From Pedococcus_A sp963730585 (lineage in GTDB: Bacteria; Actinomycetota; Actinomycetes; Actinomycetales; Dermatophilaceae): 64,000 nt of DNA. Shown piece after piece: positions 47,525 through 56,627 of the stretch; the stretch's first letter is position 1; the number at the start of each line of letters is the position of its first letter. Under the pieces are notes generated by a model, which worked only from the letters and a program-made list of their open reading frames with translations, had not been told where the DNA came from and did no database searches. The stretch spans positions 558,001 through 622,000 of the forward strand of contig CAVSSL010000010.1 in the NCBI GenBank assembly GCA_963730585.1, given 5' to 3'. The position numbers and the translations under genes were made by a program.

Positions 47525-47540
47525 GCCATGCGGTCAGTGG

Positions 47541-48659
47541 TCAGTCGCCGAGGCGCAGGCCGTTCTCCGCGTCGAACATGTGGACGTGGCCCTCCTTGGG
47601 GGCGAGGTAGACCGTCTCGCCCTTCGCCGGGGGACGACGGCCGTCGACACGGGCGATGAACGGCTTCTCGGGGATCTCGGCGCCGGACTCGTCGAAGTCC
47701 TGGTGCTGGTGGGCGTCCTTGGCGGTGCCGTAGATGTAGGCGTCTGCACCGAGCTCCTCGACGACGTCGACGACGACGGGGATGCCGTGGCCCTCGGTCG
47801 TGAGGTCGAGGTCCTCGGGCCGCACGCCCATCGTGACGCTCTGGCCGTGGGCGTCCTTGAGGTGGTCGCGGGCGACCGGGTAGGTGCCGGTGCCCAGCTG
47901 CACGCCACCGTCGACGACGGCGACGTCGAGCAGGTTCATGGCGGGGGAGCCGATGAAGCCTGCGACGAAGACGTTGTTCGGGTGGTCGTACATGCGGCGC
48001 GGGGTGTCGCACTGCTGCAGGATGCCGTCCTTGAGCACCGCGACGCGGTCACCCATGGTCATGGCCTCGATCTGGTCGTGGGTGACGTAGACCGTGGTGA
48101 CGCCGAGGCGGCGCTGCAGCGAGGCGATCTGGGTGCGCGTCTGCACACGCAGCTTGGCATCGAGGTTGGACAGCGGCTCGTCCATGAGGAACACCTGCGG
48201 CTGGCGCACGATCGCCCGGCCCATCGCGACGCGCTGGCGCTGGCCACCGGAGAGGGCCTTCGGCTTGCGCTCGAGGTACGGCTCGAGGTCGAGGATCTTG
48301 GCGGCTTCCTTGACTCGCTTGGCGATCTCGCTCTTGTCGACGCCGGCGATCTTCAGGGCGAAGCCCATGTTGTCGGCGACCGTCATGTGCGGGTAGAGCG
48401 CGTAGTTCTGGAAGACCATGGCGACGTCACGGTCCTTGGGGGAGAGGTTGGTGACGTCGCGGTCACCGATCCAGATCTTGCCGTCGTTGACCTCTTCGAG
48501 GCCGGCGAGCATGCGCAGGGACGTCGACTTGCCGCACCCGGAGGGGCCGACCAGGACGAGGAACTCCCCGTCCGCGATGTCGATGTTGAGCTTGTCGACC
48601 GAGGGGATGTCGTTGCCCGGGTAGATGCGGGTTGCCTCGTCGAACTTGACTGTGGCCAT
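47541..48659 (-). CDS. Sugar ABC transporter ATPase, MalK/MsmK/UgpC type
   Basis: ATG 48659 (GAAGG upstream) gives 372 residues. Walker A GPSGCGKSTSLRMLAGLEEV, DVAMVFQNYALYPHMTVADN, signature KALSGGQRQRVAMGRAIVRQ, Walker B FLMDEPLSNLDAKLR and VYVTHDQIEAMTMGDRVAVL define the ATPase. The C-terminal OB-fold regulatory domain (VTMGVRPEDLDLTTEGHGIP) is complete. It is divergent from malEFG and probably energises it; in actinobacteria such ATPases (MsiK) may also serve several sugar transporters. Confidence 0.94.
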   Translation of the reverse strand: MATVKFDEATRIYPGNDIPSVDKLNIDIADGEFLVLVGPSGCGKSTSLRMLAGLEEVNDGKIWIGDRDVTNLSPKDRDVAMVFQNYALYPHMTVADNMGFALKIAGVDKSEIAKRVKEAAKILDLEPYLERKPKALSGGQRQRVAMGRAIVRQPQVFLMDEPLSNLDAKLRVQTRTQIASLQRRLGVTTVYVTHDQIEAMTMGDRVAVLKDGILQQCDTPRRMYDHPNNVFVAGFIGSPAMNLLDVAVVDGGVQLGTGTYPVARDHLKDAHGQSVTMGVRPEDLDLTTEGHGIPVVVDVVEELGADAYIYGTAKDAHQHQDFDESGAEIPEKPFIARVDGRRPPAKGETVYLAPKEGHVHMFDAENGLRLGD

Positions 48660-48845
48660 GGCGTCTTTGCCTTCCTTCACCGGCAGGAACGTGCCGGACG
48701 ATCCGTTGTAAAGGTGGTGCCCCGCCGGCGTCGGTGCCTGCGGTGGGGTCAGTCTGGCCTACGCCACGACATTTCGCCACAAGCGGTCACCCGTCGAGCC
48801 CCGCGGCAAGGGTCGAAGGTCCGCCCCACGTTGTGACCTGATCGA
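48660..48845. other. Divergent intergenic region, left part
   Basis: No gene is visible. It should carry the promoter of the minus-strand ATPase gene; TACAAC near 48702-48707 (minus strand) is a weak -10 candidate. Confidence 0.4.
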
Positions 48846-48897
48846 TGCAATTTCTTGCAGCACTACGCCCTGTTTTGCTGCAAGTTCTTGCTATCTT
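48846..48897 (+). promoter_or_regulatory. malE promoter and tandem LacI/MalR-type operators
   Basis: TGCAATTTCTTGCA (48846-48859) and GCAAGTTCTTGC (48880-48891) are dyads sharing the GCAAG/CTTGC half-site, also arranged as CTTGCAG...CTGCAAG. TATCTT (48892-48897) directly follows the second dyad as a likely -10, so a bound repressor would block polymerase. The half-site matches what I recall for Streptomyces MalR. Confidence 0.7.
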
Positions 48898-48950
48898 CCT
48901 GCCACCGTCAGGGCCGCAAGGATGCGCCCTGCGCACAACAAGGAGATTTC

Positions 48951-50273
48951 ATGCACAAGCGTGCCTTTGGCGCAGCGGCCGTGACGGGTGTCGCTGCCCT
49001 GCTCATGAGCGCCTGCGGTGGTGGCGGCGAGGCTGCTGCCCCCTCGGCCTCGTCGACCGGCTCCGCCTCGGAGACGACCACCGCGGCCCCGGCCCCCAGC
49101 CCCACCGGCACCGAGGCCCCGGTCCGCGACGCGGCCGCCGACCTCGTGATCTGGAGCGACGCCGACCGCGCGCCGATCCTCACGAAGTACGCCGAGGAGT
49201 TCGGCAAGGAGAACGGCGTCAAGGTCGCCGTGCAGATCTCCGTCGACACCCGTGAGCAGTTCAAGGACGCCACCAAGGTCGGCAAGGGCCCGGACGTCAT
49301 CGTCGGCGCCCACGACTGGCTCGGCGAGCTGGTCCAGAACGGCGCGGTCGCCCCGATCCAGCTCTCGGGCGACGTGGCGAGCAAGTTCTCGGAGAACTCC
49401 ATCGCGGCCACCAAGTTCAACGGCCAGACCTACGGCGTCCCCTACGCCGTGGAGAACATCGGCCTGATGCGCAACACCGAGCTCGCCCCGACCGCCCCGA
49501 AGACGATGGACGAGCTCGTCAAGATGGGCACCGAGGCCAAGAGCAAGTCCGGTGGCAAGGTCACCAACGTCCTCATCCAGGCCGTGGGCAAGACGGGCAA
49601 CGCCTACTACAGCTACCCGTACCTGAGCGCCTTCGACGGCGGCATCTTCGCCACCAAGGCCAACGGCGACTACGACGCCAACAAGGTCATCGTCAACAGC
49701 GCCGGCTCCATCAAGGGCGCTGAGGTGCTGTCCGACCTCGGCAAGAAGAAGATCCTGTCCACCAACGTCGGTGACGACAACGCCGAGGGCCTGTTCACCA
49801 GCGGCAAGTCCCCGTTCTTCATCACCGGTCCGTGGTCGGTGCCGAACGCCAAGAAGGCCGGCATCAAGTACGAGATCTCCAGCCTCCCGTCCCTCACCGG
49901 CGGTGGCCAGATGCAGCCGTTCCTCGGCGTGCAGATGTTCTACGTCTCCGCCAAGGCCAAGAACGCCGTCCTCGCGCAGGAGTTCGTGACCAACTACGTC
50001 CCGCGCAAGGACGTCCAGCTCGCCCTCTTCGAGCAGGGTGGCCGCCCGCCGGCCCTGAAGGAGGCCTACGACGAGGTCGCCGGCAAGGACAAGGACGTCA
50101 AGGCCTGGTTCGAGGCCGGCAAGGAGGGCAAGCCCATGCCCAACATCCCGGCCATGAACTCGGTCTGGGGCCCGCTGGGCCAGGCTGCCGCCGACGTGAT
50201 CTCCGGCAAGCCGGCCAAGGCGCGTTTCGACGCGGCGCAGAAGGAGATCGTGGCGAACATCGCCAAGGGCTGA
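48951..50273 (+). CDS. malE: Maltose/maltodextrin-binding lipoprotein
   Basis: AAGGAG precedes ATG 48951. The 440-residue lipoprotein has signal HKRAFGAAAVTGVAALLMS and lipidated Cys in AC, then a Ser/Thr/Pro-rich linker. The binding domain has DLVIWSDADRAPILTKYAEE, GPDVIVGAHDWLGELVQNGA, GVPYAVENIGLMRNTELAPT, and SPFFITGPWSVPNAKKAGI. W and Y residues typical of maltodextrin sites are present. It delivers malto-oligosaccharides to MalF/MalG encoded downstream. Confidence 0.94.
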   Translation: MHKRAFGAAAVTGVAALLMSACGGGGEAAAPSASSTGSASETTTAAPAPSPTGTEAPVRDAAADLVIWSDADRAPILTKYAEEFGKENGVKVAVQISVDTREQFKDATKVGKGPDVIVGAHDWLGELVQNGAVAPIQLSGDVASKFSENSIAATKFNGQTYGVPYAVENIGLMRNTELAPTAPKTMDELVKMGTEAKSKSGGKVTNVLIQAVGKTGNAYYSYPYLSAFDGGIFATKANGDYDANKVIVNSAGSIKGAEVLSDLGKKKILSTNVGDDNAEGLFTSGKSPFFITGPWSVPNAKKAGIKYEISSLPSLTGGGQMQPFLGVQMFYVSAKAKNAVLAQEFVTNYVPRKDVQLALFEQGGRPPALKEAYDEVAGKDKDVKAWFEAGKEGKPMPNIPAMNSVWGPLGQAAADVISGKPAKARFDAAQKEIVANIAKG

Positions 50274-50300
50274 TGTTCTCCCCTGCAGTTCCCGCTTGAC

Positions 50301-50342
50301 GTATGCCGGGTGGTCACCGCCCGCGGTGACCACCCGGCATAC
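50301..50342 (+). terminator. malE-malF intercistronic hairpin with paired GTATGCCG
   Basis: GTATGCCGGGTGGTCACCGC pairs perfectly over 20 bases with the inverted arm ending at 50342, loop two bases. Strong enough to cause partial termination or to protect malE mRNA, it matches the position of the REP element between malE and malF in E. coli. Confidence 0.8.
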
Positions 50343-50438
50343 CGCCGCACCACCCGCACCACCTCGGGCCCCGGCCCGTCCGCCACCACCGCCGCTGGCC
50401 CGCCAGGCCACGGCCGCCCCGCCCCCAGGAGAGCGCCC

Positions 50439-52022
50439 ATGGCTGCTGACACGACCTTCCGTGGAGACCCCTCCGCCCGCACCGGCCCGGCGCCGGCGTG
50501 GGTGGTCGTCGTCAAGTGGGCGGCCATCGCCCTCGTCGTCGCGTTCGGGACGCTCGTCTCGTGGCGGCTCGTCGACCAGGGCAAGGCACTGTTCGTCGTG
50601 GTCATCGCCTTCGTGGTGATGGCGGTCCTCGCCGTCTACGCCACCCGCCGGGCCGTGCCCCTGAAGTACCTGCTGCCGGGCATGTTGCTGCTCGTCGCCT
50701 TCCAGATCTGGCCGATCGCCTACACCGCGGCCACGGCCTTCACCAACTACGGCGACGGGCACCTCCTCAGCAAGGAGGACGCGACGGCCAACATCATCGC
50801 CAACTCGGTGCAGGAGGTTCCCGGCTCGCCGCGCTACCGGCTGAGCATCGCCGTCCCCGAGGGCCAGGACCCCGCCACCGGAGACCTGACGTTCCTGCTC
50901 ACCGACCCCGACGGGAAGTACCTCGAGGGCACCACCGAGGGCCTCGAGGACCTGCCCTCCGACGGGGTCGAGGCGACCACCACCGGCAAGATCACCGCCG
51001 CCCCCGGGTTCACCATCCTCGACGCCAAGCAGGTCAACCAGCGCGGCAAGGACCTCGGCGAGTTCGCGGTGCCGAAGGGCGACGGTGGCATCAAGGCCAT
51101 CGGCCTCAGCGAGGCGTTCGAGGGCCGCGCGACGGTCACGTACGACGAGTCCGCCGACAAGCTCACCGACACCGCGACCGGCAAGACCTACGTGCCGCGC
51201 GACGCCTCCTGGGCCCCCGAGGACGGCCAGGGCGAGGCCTTCCCGCAGGGCTGGAAGGAGAACGTCGGTTGGGACAACTTCAAGACCCTCGTGACCAACG
51301 AGACCATCCGCGCCGGCTTCGTGAAGATCTTCCTCTGGAACGTCGCCTTCGCGCTGATCTCGGTGATCTCGACGTTCATGCTCGGCATGCTGCTCGCCCT
51401 GCTCTTCAACGAGGAGCGACTGCGCGGCAAGGGCTTCTTCCGCTCGATCCTGATCCTCCCGTACGCGATCCCCGGCTTCGTCACCGCGCTGTTGTGGATG
51501 TCGATGTTCAACCAGGACTACGGGCTCATCAACAACGTCACCGGGCTCAACGTCGACTGGCTCGGCAACCCGTGGGCGGCCAAGGCGGCGATCCTCATCG
51601 CCAACCTGTGGCTCGGCTTCCCCTACATGTTCCTCGTGTGCACCGGCGCCCTGCAGTCGATCCCGGGCGACGTCCGCGAGGCCGCCCGCATCGACGGCGC
51701 CGGCCCCGTGCGGATGGTCCGGTCGATCATCATGCCGCTGCTGCTCGTGGCGGTCGGCCCGCTGCTGATCGCGTCGTTCGCCTTCAACTTCAACAACTTC
51801 ACCCTGATCTTCCTCATGACCGAGGGCGGTCCGTTCACCTCGGGTGACACCAGCATCGGTTCCACCGACCTGCTGATCACCTACGCCTTCCGCATCGCCT
51901 TCAGCGGCGTCAACCCGAACTACGGCCTGGCGTCGGCGATCTCGATCTTCATCTTCATGATCGTCGGCGTCATGAGCTACGCCGGATTCCGCCGCACCAA
52001 GTCCCTGGAAGAGGTCAACTGA
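50439..52022 (+). CDS. malF: Maltodextrin ABC permease MalF
   Basis: CAGGAGAG precedes ATG 50439. The 527-residue permease has three N-terminal helices (WVVVVKWAAIALVVAFGTLV, ALFVVVIAFVVMAVLAVYAT, YLLPGMLLLVAFQIWPIAYT). A large extracytoplasmic insert of ~180 residues corresponds to the MalF P2 domain, and five more helices follow. The EAA loop reads DVREAARIDGAGPVRMVRSI. TEGGPFTSGDTSIGSTDLL is a MalF hallmark. The P2-like insert suggests contact with MalE as in E. coli. Confidence 0.94.
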   Translation: MAADTTFRGDPSARTGPAPAWVVVVKWAAIALVVAFGTLVSWRLVDQGKALFVVVIAFVVMAVLAVYATRRAVPLKYLLPGMLLLVAFQIWPIAYTAATAFTNYGDGHLLSKEDATANIIANSVQEVPGSPRYRLSIAVPEGQDPATGDLTFLLTDPDGKYLEGTTEGLEDLPSDGVEATTTGKITAAPGFTILDAKQVNQRGKDLGEFAVPKGDGGIKAIGLSEAFEGRATVTYDESADKLTDTATGKTYVPRDASWAPEDGQGEAFPQGWKENVGWDNFKTLVTNETIRAGFVKIFLWNVAFALISVISTFMLGMLLALLFNEERLRGKGFFRSILILPYAIPGFVTALLWMSMFNQDYGLINNVTGLNVDWLGNPWAAKAAILIANLWLGFPYMFLVCTGALQSIPGDVREAARIDGAGPVRMVRSIIMPLLLVAVGPLLIASFAFNFNNFTLIFLMTEGGPFTSGDTSIGSTDLLITYAFRIAFSGVNPNYGLASAISIFIFMIVGVMSYAGFRRTKSLEEVN

Positions 52023-52023
52023 C

Positions 52024-52950
52024 ATGTCGACTGGAGTGCAGACCCCCGTCCCGACCGTCACGCCCGAGACCGCGAGCCGTCCGCCGCGGACCGGCAGCCG
52101 CGCACCCGGCGGGGGCAGCATGTGGTGGCGCTACGTGCTCGTGGCCGTCGTCCTCGTGTGGGCGCTGTTCCCCGTGATGTTCCTCATCTCCGCCGCCCTG
52201 AACCCGGCGGGCACCCTGTCGACCAGCTCGCTGATCCCGACGGAGTTCTCGCTGAGCAACCTGCAGACCCTTCTCAGCGACCAGTCACGTCCGTACGCGA
52301 CGTGGTACCGCAACTCGCTGATCATCGGCCTCGTCGGAGCGCTCGCCCAGACCTTCATCGGGGCCTGCGCCGCCTACGCCTTCTCGCGCATGCGGTTCAC
52401 CGGCCGCCGCCCCGGCCTGCTCGCGTTGCTGCTGCTCCAGCTGTTCCCGGCCTTCCTCGCCTTCGTGGCGATCTACATCACCTTCGCGGCCATCGGCGAC
52501 ATCATCCCCGCCATCGGTCTCAACACCGTGTGGGGCCTGCTGCTCGTCTACCTCGGTGGGGCCATGGGCGCCAACGTGTGGCTCCTCAAGGGCTACTTCG
52601 ACACCGTGCCGCGCGAGCTCGACGAGGCGGCCAAGGTCGACGGGGCCAGCCACGCGCGCATCTTCTTCACCATGACGCTGCGCCTGGTCATGCCGATCCT
52701 CGTCACCGTCTTCATGATCGGGTTCGTCGGCCTCTACAGCGAGTTCATCCTCGCGAGCATCTTCCTGCGCGACGTCGACAGCCAGACCCTCAGCGTCGGG
52801 CTCTACAGCATGACCGTCGGCAACGAGCGCAACCGCCTCTTCGGCCAGTTCGCCACCGGCGCCCTGCTGGCGTCCCTGCCGGTCGTGGTGCTCTACCTCG
52901 GTGCGCAGCGCTACCTCGTCGGCGGCCTGACCCAGGGCTCGGTGAAGTGA
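52024..52950 (+). CDS. malG: Maltodextrin ABC permease MalG
   Basis: The 308-residue permease begins one base after the malF stop. After a Thr/Pro/Arg-rich head it has six helices (WRYVLVAVVLVWALFPVMFL, FIGACAAYAFSRMRFTG, LLLLQLFPAFLAFVAIYITF and others). The EAA loop is RELDEAAKVDGASHARIFFT with MTLRLVMPILVTVFMIGFV. It forms the translocation pore with MalF. The amylase gene overlaps its stop by GTGA. Confidence 0.95.
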   Translation: MSTGVQTPVPTVTPETASRPPRTGSRAPGGGSMWWRYVLVAVVLVWALFPVMFLISAALNPAGTLSTSSLIPTEFSLSNLQTLLSDQSRPYATWYRNSLIIGLVGALAQTFIGACAAYAFSRMRFTGRRPGLLALLLLQLFPAFLAFVAIYITFAAIGDIIPAIGLNTVWGLLLVYLGGAMGANVWLLKGYFDTVPRELDEAAKVDGASHARIFFTMTLRLVMPILVTVFMIGFVGLYSEFILASIFLRDVDSQTLSVGLYSMTVGNERNRLFGQFATGALLASLPVVVLYLGAQRYLVGGLTQGSVK

Positions 52951-54815
52951 CTCCTTCCGACCCCGTCCTCGACGCCCGCCTCGACCCCCGCCACGACCTG
53001 CTCGCCCAGCCGCACCACGACGGTTCCGCCCTCTACGTCTCCAACGCCCACCCGGCGCTCGGCGAGACCGTCACCGTCCGCGTCCGGGTGCCGCGGGAGG
53101 CGGAGGTCACGGCCGTCCACGTGCGACTCACCCCCGACGCCGAGCCCTTCTTCGTCGACGCCGTGGTCGAACGCCAGACCGCGACCGACACCTGGTGGGC
53201 GGCCGACATCGTCGTGCACAACCCCGTCACCAACTACCGGTTCATCCTCGAGGGCGGCCCCACGGCATACCAGTGGTTGAACGGCACGGGGGTGCACCAC
53301 CGCGACGTGCCGGACGCCGCGGACTTCCGCCTGACCGCCTTCGGCGCCCCGCCGGCCTGGGCGAGCGGAGCCGTCGTCTACCAGATCTTCCCCGACCGGT
53401 TCGGCCGCTCGGCCGGCCAGGACGAGCGGGAGGTGCCCGACTGGGCGGTGCCGATGGCCTGGGACGACCAGGTGCGCCTGGAGCCCGACGTCATCGCGAC
53501 CCAGCTCTTCGGCGGTGACCTCGACGGCATCGTCGAGCACCTCGACCACCTCGAGCGGCTCGGGGTCAACGTCGTCTACCTGACGCCCTTCTTCCCGGCG
53601 CGCTCCAACCACCGCTACGACGCGTCGAGCTTCGACCACGTCGACCCGGTGCTCGGTGGCGACGCGGCGCTGGCCCGGCTCGTCGACGCCTGCCATGCGC
53701 GCGGGATGCGGGTCCTCGGCGACTTCACGACCAACCACACCGGCGACGCCCACGAGTGGTTCGTGCGCGCGCAGCAGGAGCCGGAGAGCGAGGAGCACGG
53801 CTTCTACTTCTGGGAGGACGGCGACTACGTCGCCTGGCTCGGGGTGAAGTCGCTGCCCAAGCTCAACTACGACAGCGACGCCCTGCGCCACCGCGTCTTC
53901 GACGACGAGGCGGGCGTGGTGCGCCGCTGGCTCACGGGTGACAGCCCGCTCGACGGCTGGCGGGTCGACGTGGCCAACATGACCGGCCGCTACCGCGGGC
54001 AGGACCGCAACGCCGAGATCGCCCGGCAGATGCGGCTGGCCATGGAGGAGGTCGCCCCCGACGCCCTGCTGGTCGGCGAGCACTGCCACGACTACACGCA
54101 GGACGCCCAGGGCGACGGCTGGCACGGCGTGATGAACTACGCCGGCTTCACCCGGCCGGTCTGGACCTGGCTGCGGGCGCGAGGTCACGCACCGAAGTTC
54201 CTCGGCTCCCCGCTGATGGTGCCGCGCCTCGGTGGCCACTCGGTCATGGAGACGATGCGCGAGTTCACGGCGATGGTGCCGTGGACGACGGTGCGGCACA
54301 GCTTCAACCTCGTCGGCTCGCACGACACCACCCGCATCCGGACCCTCGTGGACGACGTCCGCCACGTCGAGGTGGCCGCGGGGCTGCTCTTCACCCTGCC
54401 GGGCATCCCGATGTTCACCTACGGCGACGAGATCGGCATGGAGGGCGAGTTCGGCGAGGACGGCCGCCGCCCCATGCCGTGGGACGCGCAGCGCTGGGAC
54501 ACCACGCTGCTGGAGGCCTACCGCGGCCTCATCGCCGCCCGCAACGGGTCGGTGGCCCTGCGCGAGGGCGGCATGCGCTGGGTGCACGCCGACGACGACG
54601 CCCTCGTCTTCCTGCGGGAGTCGCCCACCGAGGCGGCGCTCGTGCACTGCGCCCGGCACGCACACGGGCCCGTCGACGTTGCGACGTCACGCCTGCCTGG
54701 CATCGAGGCCGGAGTTGCGAAATACGGTGACGCCCCGCTTTTCGATGAGGGCAGAATGAGCCTGCGGGCGGACGGTCCGCAGGTCTCGGTCTGGACATGG
54801 ACGGTGAGCGAGTGA
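52947..54815 (+). CDS. Cytoplasmic GH13 alpha-glucan hydrolase (maltogenic amylase/neopullulanase/alpha-glucosidase type)
   Basis: GTG 52947 gives 622 residues without a signal peptide. An N-terminal beta-sandwich (VTVRVRVPREAEVTAVHVRL) precedes a (beta/alpha)8 barrel with the four GH13 regions: LGDFTTNHTGDAH, DGWRVDVANM (nucleophile Asp about 341), LLVGEHCHD (acid/base Glu about 378) and LVGSHDTTRI (Asp about 460). YQIFPDRFGRSAG and GIPMFTYGDEIGMEGEFG are typical. It should cleave imported maltodextrins inside the cell. It is translationally coupled to malG and to the regulator. Confidence 0.92.
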   Translation: MTPSDPVLDARLDPRHDLLAQPHHDGSALYVSNAHPALGETVTVRVRVPREAEVTAVHVRLTPDAEPFFVDAVVERQTATDTWWAADIVVHNPVTNYRFILEGGPTAYQWLNGTGVHHRDVPDAADFRLTAFGAPPAWASGAVVYQIFPDRFGRSAGQDEREVPDWAVPMAWDDQVRLEPDVIATQLFGGDLDGIVEHLDHLERLGVNVVYLTPFFPARSNHRYDASSFDHVDPVLGGDAALARLVDACHARGMRVLGDFTTNHTGDAHEWFVRAQQEPESEEHGFYFWEDGDYVAWLGVKSLPKLNYDSDALRHRVFDDEAGVVRRWLTGDSPLDGWRVDVANMTGRYRGQDRNAEIARQMRLAMEEVAPDALLVGEHCHDYTQDAQGDGWHGVMNYAGFTRPVWTWLRARGHAPKFLGSPLMVPRLGGHSVMETMREFTAMVPWTTVRHSFNLVGSHDTTRIRTLVDDVRHVEVAAGLLFTLPGIPMFTYGDEIGMEGEFGEDGRRPMPWDAQRWDTTLLEAYRGLIAARNGSVALREGGMRWVHADDDALVFLRESPTEAALVHCARHAHGPVDVATSRLPGIEAGVAKYGDAPLFDEGRMSLRADGPQVSVWTWTVSE

Positions 54816-55828
54816 AGGCACGGCTGGCCGACATCGCTGCACAGGCAGATGTCAGCGAGGCGACCGTCAGCCGCGTCCTCAACGGCAAGCCCGGCGTGGC
54901 CGAGTCGACGCGCCAAGCCGTCCTGACCGCCCTCGACGTGCTCGGCTACGACCGACCCTCGCGGCTGCGGCGCAAGAGTGCCGGCCTCGTCGGCCTCATC
55001 GTGCCCGAGCTGACCAACCCGATCTTCCCGATGTTCGCTCAGATCATCGAGACGGCTCTGGCCCGGCTGCGCTTCACCCCGGTGCTGTGCACGCAGACCC
55101 CGGGCGGTGTGCACGAGGACGAGTACGTGCAGATGCTGCTCGACCGCGGCGTCGCCGGGATCATCTACGTCAGCGGCCAGCACGCCGACACCACAACGGA
55201 TCCCGAGCGCTACGAGAAGCTGCGCGAGCGCGGGCTGCCCATCGTGCTGGTCAACGGCTACCACGAGGGCATCGACGCGCCGTTCATCTCGAACGACGAC
55301 GTGGCCTCGATGGAGCTGGCGCTGAGCCACCTGGTCGCGTTGGGGCACAAGGAGATCGGGCTCGCGATCGGCCCCGACCGCTACGTGCCCGTCATCCGCA
55401 AGATCACCGGCTACCGCAACTCGATGAAGTCGCTGCTCGGCCGCGACGACGTCGAGGACCTCATCGAGAAGACGATGTTCTCGGTGGAGGGCGGCGACAC
55501 GGCGGCGACCCGCCTCATCGAGAAGGGCTGCACCGCCGTCGTCTGCGGCTCCGACCTCATGGCGCTCGGGGCGATCCGCGCCGCGCGGCGGATGGGCCTG
55601 GAGGTGCCGGACGACTTCTCCGTGGTCGGCTACGACGACTCGCCGCTGATCGCCTTCACCGACCCGCCGCTGACGACGATCCGCCAGAGCGTGCAGGCCA
55701 TGAGCGAGGCGGCGGTGCGGGCGCTGCTCGACGAGATCGCCGGGGAGCCGGCGCCGCGGGCGGAGTACGTCTTCCGCCCCGAGCTGGTCGTGCGCGGTTC
55801 GACCGGCGCGGCCCGCCCGCGCTCCTGA
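54812..55828 (+). CDS. malR: LacI-family repressor, probable MalR
   Basis: GTG 54812 overlaps the amylase stop in GTGA; ATG 54797 is the alternative. The 338-residue protein has the LacI HTH and hinge (LADIAAQADVSEATVSRVLN, GKPGVAESTRQAVLTALDVL) and a sugar-binding domain (GLIVPELTNPIFPMFAQIIE, LVNGYHEGIDAPFISNDDVA, DFSVVGYDDSPLIAFTDPPL). As the last gene of the operon it would be autoregulated through the CTTGC dyads upstream of malE. The ligand is inferred to be a maltodextrin. Confidence 0.92.
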   Translation: MKARLADIAAQADVSEATVSRVLNGKPGVAESTRQAVLTALDVLGYDRPSRLRRKSAGLVGLIVPELTNPIFPMFAQIIETALARLRFTPVLCTQTPGGVHEDEYVQMLLDRGVAGIIYVSGQHADTTTDPERYEKLRERGLPIVLVNGYHEGIDAPFISNDDVASMELALSHLVALGHKEIGLAIGPDRYVPVIRKITGYRNSMKSLLGRDDVEDLIEKTMFSVEGGDTAATRLIEKGCTAVVCGSDLMALGAIRAARRMGLEVPDDFSVVGYDDSPLIAFTDPPLTTIRQSVQAMSEAAVRALLDEIAGEPAPRAEYVFRPELVVRGSTGAARPRS

Positions 55829-55832
55829 CCGC

Positions 55833-56627
55833 TCAGCCCGACGTGGCCTCGCGGCGCAGGCTGACGAGCAGACGCAGGGCCTCGGCCACCTGCTCGCCGG
55901 TGTCGACGCGGAACCGCGCGGCCGTGTCACCTTCGCCGACCTTGACGCTGACGTCGGGTCCTTGCATCACCTCGAAGGCGTGCTCGTCGGTGACGTCGTC
56001 GCCGAAGTAGAGCACCGCCTCGGCGCCCACCTTCTCCTGCAGCGCCTGCAACGCGGAGCCCTTGTCGGCCGTGACGACCGACATCTCGACGACGTTCTTG
56101 CCCTGCAGGACCTTCACGCCGGTATGCCGTCCGGCCACCTCGAGTGCCGACCGCGCCGCGGCTTCGGCGACCGACTCCTCCTGGCCACGCGTGTGGAGCA
56201 CGGTCGCCGAAGGCTTGAACTCGAGGCGAGAGCCCGGGTGGGCCTCGACGACGCCGTGCAGGTCGCCGGTCAGCCGCTCGAGCAGCTGCTCCTGCTCAGT
56301 GGTGAGGCCGCCGGCGTCCTCGTGGCTGCGCGGCGTCCGGTCACTGCTTTCTGCCCCGTGGCTGCCGATGCGGGTGACCGGGCTGCCGTCCTCGAGGCCG
56401 GTGAGCTCGGTGAGCGCGTCGAGGTCGCGGCCCGACACCACCGCTGCGTGGGTGCGGGGGAGGGCTGCCAGGGCCGCGAGGTCGTCGATGGTCCCCTCGA
56501 GGGGCCGCGCGTCCATCGGGTTCTGCACGAAGGGGGCCAGCACGCCGTCGAAGTCGGTGGCCACGAGCACGGACCGCCGACGGGCGAACTCCTCCAGGGC
56601 AGCGGTGAGGGAGGGTGGCAGGGCCAT
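55833..56627 (-). CDS. otsB: Trehalose-6-phosphate phosphatase
   Basis: The 264-residue HAD enzyme has motif I LVATDFDGVLAPFVQNP, VVSGRDLDALTELTGL, IGSHGAE, GKNVVEMSVVTADKGSALQA and motif IV LYFGDDVTDEHAFEVMQG. It removes phosphate from trehalose-6-phosphate made by OtsA. Its start codon shares one base with the otsA stop (TGATG). It is convergent with malR, with only four bases between. Confidence 0.95.
   Translation of the reverse strand: MALPPSLTAALEEFARRRSVLVATDFDGVLAPFVQNPMDARPLEGTIDDLAALAALPRTHAAVVSGRDLDALTELTGLEDGSPVTRIGSHGAESSDRTPRSHEDAGGLTTEQEQLLERLTGDLHGVVEAHPGSRLEFKPSATVLHTRGQEESVAEAAARSALEVAGRHTGVKVLQGKNVVEMSVVTADKGSALQALQEKVGAEAVLYFGDDVTDEHAFEVMQGPDVSVKVGEGDTAARFRVDTGEQVAEALRLLVSLRREATSG

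Noticed and set aside
48891..52121. 1076-codon minus-strand open frame antisense to malE and malF
   Set aside because: Repetitive Gly/Val/Asp/Arg composition typical of codon-shadow frames; malE and malF on the other strand are unmistakable.
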